Assembly: GCA_019636735.1 (NCBI GenBank)
Contig: JAHBWY010000004.1
Span: 310,001 to 374,000, forward strand
DNA from: Phycisphaeraceae bacterium
GTDB lineage: Bacteria; Planctomycetota; Phycisphaerae; Phycisphaerales; SM1A02
Length of the DNA stretch: 64,000 bases
Direction of reading: 5' to 3'
Made by a program: the position numbers and the translations under genes. A model generated the notes under the pieces. It was not told where the DNA came from and made no database searches. It worked only from the letters and a program-made list of their open reading frames with translations. Numbering within the stretch: position 1 is the stretch's first letter; every line of letters begins with the position of its first letter. Positions 35,146-42,769 of this stretch are shown here, one piece after another.

Positions 35146-35910
35146 TCAGAGACCGGGGTTGAATCGGTTCTCCTGCGGCGAGGTGAAGACCTCGTCGAAG
35201 GTGAGCGTCGCGACATGTCCGTCGACGAAGCTCCAGTTGGAGCGCGAGCTGCCGGAGGGCGGCCTCCGATCGATCGCGTTGATCTGGCATTGCGTGGCGG
35301 CGAGCGCCGCCGGATTGCTCACCACGCCCCAGTTCTCGACATGGGGGTGATCGCTGCCGGCGTAGTTGCCCCGTTCGGTCATGAGCAGGAAGCAGATGAC
35401 CTGATCGGGGCGAGGGACGCGCGACAGTCGATCGGCCGGCGCACCGGCGCCGGTGATCATGGTGGGGGAGTAGGTCCGTGAGAGGTAGTTGTTCATGCCG
35501 AAGCTCGTGCGTCGATAGAGCGGGGTGCCTCCCGAGAGACTCACCGGAACGCCTTCGCCGAACTCAGGCGCCCAGTGCGAACTCCGATCGAGCGGACTGC
35601 GAAGCGCGACTTCATCCATCCCGAAGCCTCGAAGCGTGGTGACGAACGAACGCTTCGGGTCGCCGCCGCCTCCGTGGGGAAGCCCCACATCGACGAAGCA
35701 CTCCTGATAGAGATTCGCGTACGAGGTGTGGGCGTTGAAGAGTTCTCTGAGCTGCGAGAGGCAGCTTGTGACGGTGGCCTGTCGGCTGACGGTGCTCAGC
35801 CCGATCAGCAGAAGGCTCATCAGGATCGCAACAATGCCGATGACCACCATCAATTCAACGATGGTGAAAGCGCGCCGCCCTTGGCGGCGCATTGACGAAC
35901 ATGGGCACAT
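35146..35910 (-). CDS. Type IV pilin/pseudopilin-like protein (planctomycete prepilin type)
   Basis: A 254-residue protein. RRAFTIVELMVVIGIVAILM near the N-terminus is the prepilin methylation motif: a short basic leader, cleavage before Phe, Glu at +5, then a hydrophobic helix. The C-terminal part includes NWSFVDGHVATLTFDEVF, a motif common to the DUF1559-like and H-X9-DG families expanded in planctomycetes. The product is exported by a type II/IV pilus-like machine. ATG 35910 has GGAGG six bases upstream; ATG 35892 is a shorter alternative. The dockerin gene follows closely. Confidence 0.87.
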   Translation of the reverse strand: MCPCSSMRRQGRRAFTIVELMVVIGIVAILMSLLLIGLSTVSRQATVTSCLSQLRELFNAHTSYANLYQECFVDVGLPHGGGGDPKRSFVTTLRGFGMDEVALRSPLDRSSHWAPEFGEGVPVSLSGGTPLYRRTSFGMNNYLSRTYSPTMITGAGAPADRLSRVPRPDQVICFLLMTERGNYAGSDHPHVENWGVVSNPAALAATQCQINAIDRRPPSGSSRSNWSFVDGHVATLTFDEVFTSPQENRFNPGL

Positions 35911-35963
35911 GGTGTGCCTCCAGTGAGAAACGGGAAGTGCGACAAGGAGATTCGACGCGTGGC

Positions 35964-36371
35964 TCAGGCCAGCATCGGCGGCGGTCTCGCTCGCACCGCG
36001 CGCGGAGCGGCGTTCGCGTGAGTCCGCTCGGTCACCACGCCGTCGCGGATCGACTCGGTGTTGATCGCAATGAAAGTCGGCGCGTCAGAGGGCGCGCCAC
36101 CCGACAGCACCGCGAGCTCGGCGCAGGTGAGACAGTCGTGATCGGAGGGCACCCCTGGAGTGGGAGAGCCATGCTCCTCCGAGGGATGGGTGAAGTGGCG
36201 GTGCGCTCGTGCGTCCCCCGGCGCAGCCGCGGCGCCATAGGCCCTTGTGGGGCAGCAGCTCGACGGGCTCGCCGCGCAGCCATGGGCCGTCCACTCATGG
36301 ACCAGCCGCGCGCCGGGGAGGCCCACGACCATGAGCACCAGGAGGACGGCGAATGGAAGCCTGCGCACCAT
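35964..36371 (-). CDS. Small Cys/His-rich secreted or membrane protein, unknown function
   Basis: A 135-residue protein starting MVRRLPFAVLLVLMVVGLPG, a signal peptide or N-terminal anchor. The mature part has Cys clusters (CAASPSSCC and SDHDCLTCAELAVLS) and several His, a pattern seen in small putative metal-handling proteins, and ends in an Ala/Arg/Pro-rich tail. No family can be assigned. It is oriented like the pilin-like gene and divergent from the methyltransferase gene, whose GTG start lies 26 bp beyond. Confidence 0.6.
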   Translation of the reverse strand: MVRRLPFAVLLVLMVVGLPGARLVHEWTAHGCAASPSSCCPTRAYGAAAAPGDARAHRHFTHPSEEHGSPTPGVPSDHDCLTCAELAVLSGGAPSDAPTFIAINTESIRDGVVTERTHANAAPRAVRARPPPMLA

Positions 36372-36397
36372 CTCGGGCAAGGCTAGCCTTGCGGCCA

Positions 36398-37246
36398 GTG
36401 AGTGACAAGAGGCCCATCCGAAGAGCGTCGACCAAGGCGGAACGACCCCCGCTGCGGCTCGAGACGACCACGCTCTGGCACTATCCGAGCCAGCACTACG
36501 ACACGGTCGGAGCGGATGGCGTGCGCCGGACCATGCAGGGGGACAAGGATTACCAGGGCGCGACACCGAGCTGGGTCATCTGGCAACTGCTCTCTCGCTA
36601 CACGCGAGGGAAGGATCTTGTGATCGACCCGATGTGCGGCTCCGGCACCACGCTCGATGTCGCGCGCGATCTGGGTCGCCGCGCGCTCGGGTACGACCTT
36701 GCGCCATCTCGCAGCGACATCTTCCGCGCCGATGCCCGGCGCCTGCCGCTTGAAGATGGCGTCGCGGACTTCGCCTTCATCGATCCGCCGTACTCGACAC
36801 ACCTGCGCTACTCCGATGACCCCGCTTGCATCGGGCACCTCGATGCCGGTGGTGACGATGGCGGCACGGCGTACTACACGGCGATGGAGAAGGTCATCCG
36901 TGAGCTCCATCGCGTGTTGAAGGACCGACGCTACATGGCGATCTATGTGAGCGACTCCTTCAAGAAGCAGCGCGGCGCTCCCGGCGGCCGCTTCATGCCG
37001 ATCGGCGTCGAGCTCTTCCTGCGCATGCGTTCACACTTTCGGCCGGTGGACATCATCTGCGTGGCGCGGCGCAATGCGAAGCTCGATCGCGGCAACTTCC
37101 GGAAGGCGGCGGAGGAGGGGAACTTCTTCCTCCGCGGCTTCAACTGGCTCATCATCGGCAAGAAGGAGGATTCCGAGGCGGGCGGATCAGAAGCCGCGGG
37201 GGCGCGCCGCTCACCTCGAGGCGGTCATCCTTCCGACAGCCAGTAG
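36398..37246 (+). CDS. DPPY-type DNA methyltransferase-like protein (orphan)
   Basis: A 282-residue class I methyltransferase. LVIDPMCGSGTTLDVARDLG is the SAM-binding motif I, and FAFIDPPYSTHLRYS is motif IV (DPPY), typical of amino-methylating N6-adenine/N4-cytosine enzymes. Motif I precedes motif IV. The N-terminal region has LWHYPSQHYDTVGADGVRR and PSWVIWQLLSRYT, similar to Trm11- and MTase-type enzymes that act on nucleic acid. No restriction enzyme or specificity subunit is nearby. The start is GTG 36398, since the frame lacks an ATG before the first motif. The 3' end overlaps the large lipoprotein gene by 22 bp. Confidence 0.78.
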   Translation: MSDKRPIRRASTKAERPPLRLETTTLWHYPSQHYDTVGADGVRRTMQGDKDYQGATPSWVIWQLLSRYTRGKDLVIDPMCGSGTTLDVARDLGRRALGYDLAPSRSDIFRADARRLPLEDGVADFAFIDPPYSTHLRYSDDPACIGHLDAGGDDGGTAYYTAMEKVIRELHRVLKDRRYMAIYVSDSFKKQRGAPGGRFMPIGVELFLRMRSHFRPVDIICVARRNAKLDRGNFRKAAEEGNFFLRGFNWLIIGKKEDSEAGGSEAAGARRSPRGGHPSDSQ

Positions 37247-39693
37247 AAGGCGGAGATGCGGGGCCGCATCCATGCATCGACACCGCGCGTGAAGGCGGGG
37301 TCATCGACCAGCATGAGGAGATCGCGCAAGAGTCGAAGCTGGGCTTCCCGGCGAAGCGCAACCGATGCCGCCAGCGCGGGCTGGGTACGAAGATAGTCCT
37401 TCAGCATGCCTCGATTGACGATCGCGTGCTGGCACTTCGCTTCGCGCCGAAGATCCACCATGGCGGCTTCGAGACGGTCGCTCACCTCCTCCCAGGCTCC
37501 GATGCGCTCCTCAACCGATGCCGAAGGTTGCCGTTCGTGGGCGGGCGCAGCGGTGGTGGCTTCGGGGCCGGCGCGGCTCTGGCCATGCGCCATGTCCAGC
37601 AGGCGATCGAACCGTCCTTCGTTGACAAAGAGCTCCGGATACGCGGCTCGACGCCACATTCGGCGCAGCATTCGCGCACGCTCCGGAAGAAGTTCCGCGA
37701 CTTCGTCGAGAACCGATCGCTGCAGCGCCAGGTGTCGATTGACCGGCCCACGCCACTGCGCCGAGATCGCCATGGTGACGGGGGTGAGCTTCTCTGGTTC
37801 GCCATGGAACGCTCCCGCGCGGGCGGCTTCGACGATGAACCGTCGAAGGGCCGAGACGCTTTCAAGTCTGAATGCGGCGGCGTCCCCGGCCAGCTCAGGC
37901 AGGCGCCTCTCGAGGACATCCTGGGCGATGGCGGCTTCGCCGGGCTCCAGCGGTGCGACGGCGATGAGTTCAACCATGCTGACGCTGCACTCAGGCCCGA
38001 AACCGAGCATCTCGCTGAATGGCACGACAGACCAGTCGAAGTGATCCCGAGCGATCCGTCGTTGGAGCCGAAGGGTCAGTCCATCCCGGGCATCGTCTCC
38101 CGGAAGGAGCGGTTCGAGGGAGTCGATGTAGCGCTCTTCGACCAACTCGAGTGAGCGGCGCAGTTCTTCGACGGACGCAATGAACCGGTCGAACAGACGC
38201 GGGACATCATGATCCGCCGAGAAGCCCTCGATCAGGGCACGCTCATCGGAAGCCACGCGCTCACGAATCGGCTTCGAGGCCTCGAGCTCTGGAATGGCGT
38301 GATCCCGCCACAGATGTCGGGCCACCTCGCGGATCTCCTCGGGAACGCGAGCGCGAGCGAGGACCTCTTCGAGCCATCGGTCGTCGAAGGGTGCCCCAAC
38401 GACGACCTGACTCAGCTTGCTGAACGCGTGACTGCGGAACTCAACCTCAAGCTCGTCGGGAAGGTGACTCGTCGGGACCAGTCGCCAAAGTCGATCGGCG
38501 TCGGCTGGGGCCAGTGTTCGAAGCGCCGTCTCCATCGCCTCGATCGATGTTGGATGGAGGAGTGCGTTCAAGGACTCCACGGCATCTGGTGGGAGAGCCC
38601 CCTGAGAGACGCCGATGAGCCGGTCCATCTCGCGTGCCAAAGCAGGCGGCAAGGTGCCGGAAGTCGGCACTATGGCGCCCGTTCGCAGCGCCGCGAGGCG
38701 TTCCGCTCTCAATGGCGCGACCCTTGCTTTGAAGCGCTCGAGGTCGTTGCGGAGGGAGCGGCGCGCCTCGATCGGAACCCTGGGACTTGCTAACGCCACC
38801 TCGAGAACCCACATCTTGCCGGGGGGGACCCCGAGACCGCCCAGGGCGCCGTCAATCATCGTCTGAAAGCGCCACTCCAGATCCTGGCGCTCGTCGGCGG
38901 AGAGAGCCGCCCCGAGTTGCAGAAGCGTGATGAGATTGAGATCGAGAATCCGACTCAGGGCGCGATCGACAGGAACCCCGGACTCGCTCGTGGCGCGCCG
39001 GTCCATTGCATTCCGCGAGAGCCGAGAGCCCTCATCGATCTGATCGTTGGCCGCCGTCAGTGCGGCCACGATTCGCGCGTGGCGAGCAAGCCGGGTTCGC
39101 TCCGCCTCCCGAAGTGGGAGCATGGCGTCGGCCAGCGCCTCTGAGTAGGACAGGAGCACTTCGGCCACTTCGTCTCGTCGCTGCACCTTCGGGGGAATGA
39201 GGTCGACGAGGTTCATGACGCGGGCGCCACTTCCAGCGATGACACGGTCGTCGCGTTCGATGCGCCGCGCGACGCGCAGCCTCCGGGCCAGCATCGGATC
39301 GAAGCCGCACTCCTCGATGGCGTGAAGGAGACCCTCGTCGAGTGCGGCCATCGCGTTGAGCAGCGTTGACTGGTGCGCGACCATGCGATCGATTCGAGCA
39401 GGGTCGGTGCGCCAAGACTGCGGGTCGCCCCGCTGCATGAGCTCGATGATCGGCGGCGCGTCCCTGGCGACGAGGGCCTGATACTGGCGCAAGTACTCCC
39501 TGTGGAGCTCGTCGAAACAAGGCCAGTTCACGGCGGCTTCCGCGATGGTGCCGTCCGTGGTCCGCCAGAGGAGTGCGAGGGAAACGGGCTCTGGAACGAT
39601 GTCGAAGCGAGGCTCGCGGCCCTGACACCCGACCAGAAGGGGGACCATCTGGAGCAGACATGCGGCCAGAAGCGTCCGGAAGGTCTGACGCAC
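37225..39693 (-). CDS. Large putative lipoprotein, mostly alpha-helical, unknown function
   Basis: An 822-residue protein with a lipoprotein signal (lipobox LLVGC near residue 23). The rest is rich in Arg, Glu, Leu and Ala with long amphipathic helices and no obvious repeat or catalytic motif; several stretches look like coiled coil (for example around ERTRLARHARIVAALTAAND). It is probably an envelope-anchored scaffold. No homologous family is recognised. It faces away from the beta-helix gene (204 bp between starts) and overlaps the methyltransferase gene tail to tail. Confidence 0.73.
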   Translation of the reverse strand: MRQTFRTLLAACLLQMVPLLVGCQGREPRFDIVPEPVSLALLWRTTDGTIAEAAVNWPCFDELHREYLRQYQALVARDAPPIIELMQRGDPQSWRTDPARIDRMVAHQSTLLNAMAALDEGLLHAIEECGFDPMLARRLRVARRIERDDRVIAGSGARVMNLVDLIPPKVQRRDEVAEVLLSYSEALADAMLPLREAERTRLARHARIVAALTAANDQIDEGSRLSRNAMDRRATSESGVPVDRALSRILDLNLITLLQLGAALSADERQDLEWRFQTMIDGALGGLGVPPGKMWVLEVALASPRVPIEARRSLRNDLERFKARVAPLRAERLAALRTGAIVPTSGTLPPALAREMDRLIGVSQGALPPDAVESLNALLHPTSIEAMETALRTLAPADADRLWRLVPTSHLPDELEVEFRSHAFSKLSQVVVGAPFDDRWLEEVLARARVPEEIREVARHLWRDHAIPELEASKPIRERVASDERALIEGFSADHDVPRLFDRFIASVEELRRSLELVEERYIDSLEPLLPGDDARDGLTLRLQRRIARDHFDWSVVPFSEMLGFGPECSVSMVELIAVAPLEPGEAAIAQDVLERRLPELAGDAAAFRLESVSALRRFIVEAARAGAFHGEPEKLTPVTMAISAQWRGPVNRHLALQRSVLDEVAELLPERARMLRRMWRRAAYPELFVNEGRFDRLLDMAHGQSRAGPEATTAAPAHERQPSASVEERIGAWEEVSDRLEAAMVDLRREAKCQHAIVNRGMLKDYLRTQPALAASVALRREAQLRLLRDLLMLVDDPAFTRGVDAWMRPRISAFYWLSEG

Positions 39694-39897
39694 CGCACAA
39701 GGGTAACCCCCGGGACCTTGATCGACGCTTTGGACTGGAGGCGAGGTCGCTCGTGGCCGACCTCTCGAGTTGGCCGTCCACTGTCACTGCACGCCGTTGG
39801 AACAAATCCTTGTGATCGCAAATCTCGGTGTGATCTGAACTTGCGAATCGAGCGACAGGTGCAGGGCAGGAAGTGCGGCCATGGAGGTTGACTCGCC

Positions 39898-41478
39898 ATG
39901 GCTGAACATGATGATTGGTCTTGCGGAACCCCGCCCCTCGGGGCGGAGGAGAGAGAGTCCTCGTCCGGCCAGCATGGCCTGACGCCTTCCGGGCCATCGC
40001 CACACCTCGACGGTTTCCTGCCTGAGAAGGGCCGTCTTGGTGCGCGTGGCAATCGACAGAGCGAGCCGGCCACAGGCCTTGGTGACTCGGCCGTCCGGCG
40101 GCCCTTTTCTTCGGGTGGCGCCTCTTCCGGTCGTGGGTCGGGCCCGATGGTTGCCTTCGGTGCGGGAGCGCTCGTGATGGCCCTTGCGGTCGTCGTCGGC
40201 GCAGGCCTCTTCTTTCGCGGCACGGCGCTCCGTGATGCAGCCGCCCAGGCCCGTGGCCCGCGTGACTCGACGGAACTTGCTGAAGGAGCTCTCCGCTCCT
40301 CGGCAGGATCACTGTTCAGGCGCCCGGGGGTTGAGATCCAGCGGCGCATCGACGCGGCGATTGAGGGAGAGGTCATCGAAGTCGAGCCCGGCATCTACCA
40401 GGGCCCCATTGACTTTCGCGGCAAGGCGATCTCGCTTCGCTCGCGCGACGGCGCGGAGCGCACGATCATCGAAGGGCCCGCTCGCGGCGGCCCGGCGGTC
40501 ATCATTCGAGGTCAGCCCAGCTCGCGCGGAGCACAACTGACGGGCTTCACGATTCGATCAGGCCGCGGTCCGAATGGAACCGGCGTCTTTGTCGAGCGGG
40601 CGGATCCACTCATTGCCCGCTGTGTCATCAGTGGCAACTCGGCATCGGGGCTTCGCCTGGAGGAGAGTCGTGCCGTCATCGATGAGTGTCGATTCCTCGG
40701 GAACTCGGCCGGGCCGTTCGGCGGCGCCGTGCAGAGTCGTGGCGGAGCGCCCATTTTCGTCTCCTGCGGCTTCGAAGGGAATGTCGCAGTCACTGGCGGT
40801 GGCGCCCTCTTCTTCGATGGTGGCGCTCCCGCTGTGCTCGTCAGTCGCTTCTCAGGAAATCGCGTCAGCAGCGGTGCATGGGGTGGGGCGATCTTCGCCG
40901 ATGCCGCTGAAGTCGTCATCCTCGACACCGAGTTCACCGGCAATCGGAGTGGTGAGCAGGGCGGCGCCATCTATGTTCGGCGAGGTTCCGTCAAGGCCGA
41001 GCACTGCCTCTTCGAGGGCAATGCCTCGCGCTCCGCATGGGCGTTCCTCGCTCATGACGCGACGGTCTCCGTGCGCTCGAGCCGCTTCTGTGGAACGCGC
41101 GAGTGGAACCTGCAGGGGAGTGGAATCGTCGAGAGTCACAATGAGTTCGCCACCGACTGCATGCGCGACTGCAATGGGAACCAGATTCCCGACGATCTTG
41201 AGATCGCCGAAGGGCTAGTGACCGACTGCGACCAGAGCGGGGTGCCCGACGCATGCAAACCCGACTGCGACGGCGACGGCATTCCCGATGCTTGCGCGAT
41301 CTCGATGGGCCTGTCACGCGATGAGAACCGGAACGGCATTCCCGACGAGTGTGAGGACCTCGGCGATGCCGGCTTCGGCGTCGGCTCGGCGGGGGCGTCT
41401 CCATGGACGCACGAGTTCAGGCGCGGCGTCAGGCCAATGCAAAACCCGCCGGCGCGAACCGGCGGGTTTCGTGACTGA
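39898..41478 (+). CDS. Membrane-anchored right-handed beta-helix protein with TSP3-like repeats
   Basis: A 526-residue protein. The N-terminal ~80 residues are polar and low-complexity, followed by one hydrophobic segment (MVAFGAGALVMALAVVVGAG), so a type II membrane anchor is likely. Residues about 130-415 are a right-handed beta-helix: PGIYQGPIDFRGKAISLRS, RCVISGNSASGLRLEES, RFLGNSAGPFGGAVQSRGG and similar rungs. Residues about 418-487 hold TSP3-like repeats (DCNGNQIPDDLEI, DCDQSGVPDAC, DCDGDGIPDAC, DENRNGIPDEC). The last ~35 codons run through a terminator hairpin, so the natural C-terminus may be earlier. Confidence 0.85.
   Translation: MAEHDDWSCGTPPLGAEERESSSGQHGLTPSGPSPHLDGFLPEKGRLGARGNRQSEPATGLGDSAVRRPFSSGGASSGRGSGPMVAFGAGALVMALAVVVGAGLFFRGTALRDAAAQARGPRDSTELAEGALRSSAGSLFRRPGVEIQRRIDAAIEGEVIEVEPGIYQGPIDFRGKAISLRSRDGAERTIIEGPARGGPAVIIRGQPSSRGAQLTGFTIRSGRGPNGTGVFVERADPLIARCVISGNSASGLRLEESRAVIDECRFLGNSAGPFGGAVQSRGGAPIFVSCGFEGNVAVTGGGALFFDGGAPAVLVSRFSGNRVSSGAWGGAIFADAAEVVILDTEFTGNRSGEQGGAIYVRRGSVKAEHCLFEGNASRSAWAFLAHDATVSVRSSRFCGTREWNLQGSGIVESHNEFATDCMRDCNGNQIPDDLEIAEGLVTDCDQSGVPDACKPDCDGDGIPDACAISMGLSRDENRNGIPDECEDLGDAGFGVGSAGASPWTHEFRRGVRPMQNPPARTGGFRD
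41442..41469 (+). terminator. Intrinsic terminator between convergent genes, inside the ORF end
   Basis: An 11-bp perfect inverted repeat (41442-41452 with 41459-41469), 6-base loop, A-rich on the left and T-rich on the right, so it can work in both directions. It serves the beta-helix gene and the PEP-CTERM gene but lies upstream of the beta-helix stop at 41476-41478. Confidence 0.85.
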
Positions 41479-41522
41479 ATCATGATCGGCGGAGCTCCGC
41501 CGTGCGTGAACAGATCGCGGGG

Positions 41523-42047
41523 TCAGGCGCGACGGCGACGAGCGGCCAGGCCTGCCACGCCAACCAACGCAAGCGCGCCGGGGGTGGGGATCTGGAAGAT
41601 CGTGATCTTCACGATCGGGTCGCTCTGAAGCTCATCACCATTGCCGAGCCACGAGACGACATTGCCATCGGTGAAGACGCTGCCATTGCTCGTCTCGACA
41701 CCGGCGATCGTGCCATCGCTCTTCAGGCCGAGGATGTCGACGATGTGCGTCGGGAAGTCCTCGGGGAAGAAGCCGCTGAAGTTGATGATGATGCTCAGCG
41801 TGAGCGGGTCGATCAGGCTCGAGGACACCTGCACGGGGAAGTTCGGTCCGAAGACGGAGTCGAAGTAGTTGCTGACCCCACCGATGGTGTGGTCGCCCTG
41901 GCCGGCCCAGGTGCCCCAGGTGGTCTCGAACTGATCATTCTCTGCGAAGCCATTGACGGCAATGGCCTGACCGGGGAAGAACTCCGCCTTGGCGGCACCC
42001 GCCACGGCGAGGGCGGCCACGGCGGCCGCAGTCAGAAGTCGACGCAT
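41523..42047 (-). CDS. Exported protein with PEP-CTERM-like sorting tail
   Basis: A 174-residue protein: signal peptide (MRRLLTAAAVAALAVAGAAKA), a beta-rich middle, and a C-terminus IPTPGALALVGVAGLAARRRRA. The tail has the three parts of PEP-CTERM signals: a Pro-containing motif (here PTPG in place of PEP), a membrane helix, and a basic end. Such proteins are processed by exosortase/EpsH-type enzymes. No exosortase gene is in the window. ATG 42047 has AAAGGAG upstream, and the bidirectional hairpin at 41442-41469 follows the stop. Confidence 0.82.
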   Translation of the reverse strand: MRRLLTAAAVAALAVAGAAKAEFFPGQAIAVNGFAENDQFETTWGTWAGQGDHTIGGVSNYFDSVFGPNFPVQVSSSLIDPLTLSIIINFSGFFPEDFPTHIVDILGLKSDGTIAGVETSNGSVFTDGNVVSWLGNGDELQSDPIVKITIFQIPTPGALALVGVAGLAARRRRA

Positions 42048-42415
42048 CTTTCTCTCCTTTGCATGAAGCTTGCATGCCGGGTTTGGGACCATCCCACGCC
42101 CGATCACTGCGGATTCAGCCCCCGATGATCGATCGGGGGGCTGGATGAGCCACCCTGGTTCAGGTCTCTGCCTGATCCACGACGGCCGGTTCGAGAGATT
42201 ACCGCAAAGTCGGTCCCTCTGGAAGGAGAATTCTGGAACTGCTCTCCTCGGCTGGAGTTGTTCCGATTCGCCCTGACGCGCTCCGGGCGACGCCGAATCG
42301 CCCCTGATGACCACGATTGCTCTGGAGGGGCCTGAAGCAGGTCCGCGCGTGGTCGTACCACCGGAGGCCATCGTCCACTTGCTTCACGCGCCCTATCAAC
42401 CCGATGAATCCGCAA
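42048..42415. other. Intergenic stretch without recognisable gene
   Basis: About 370 bp between the PEP-CTERM gene start and the 3' end of tRNA-Arg. It holds the Shine-Dalgarno and presumably the promoter of the PEP-CTERM gene. I see no convincing ORF, hairpin or repeat. Confidence 0.6.
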
Positions 42416-42489
42416 CGCACGCGGCAGGATTCGAACCTGCGACCCTCGGCTTCGAAGACCGATGCTCTATCCAGCTGAGCTACGCGTGC
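42416..42489 (-). tRNA. tRNA-Arg (anticodon TCG)
   Basis: On the minus strand the acceptor GCACGCG (5' end at 42489) pairs with CGCGTGC. D-arm GCTC...GAGC, anticodon stem-loop TCGGT-CTTCGAA-GCCGA with TCG, and T-arm GCAGG-TTCGAAT-CCTGC are all complete. CCA is not encoded. Confidence 0.95.
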
Positions 42490-42769
42490 CTGGTCGAGAT
42501 CAGTGTACCGCCCGCACGGCGGCGCGCGCAACGGCACCGTTGCCAATGAGCGGCGTCAGGCGCCCATCGCTGTCCGCGCAGCACTCGAGCGGCCGAGGCG
42601 TGCCAGGGTCTTCGGGGTGGCGCCCGGGGCTTTGGTCACTCGCCCGGGGCTCGCGAGTGTTTCAGCGTGGTGGAGATGTCCGGCGCTGCGCGAACCGTGT
42701 CGCATCGATGACCGCTCGGCTCGCGTGGAGCCCGCGGCACGAAGATCGACTGTGCAATCGCCCCGGTGC

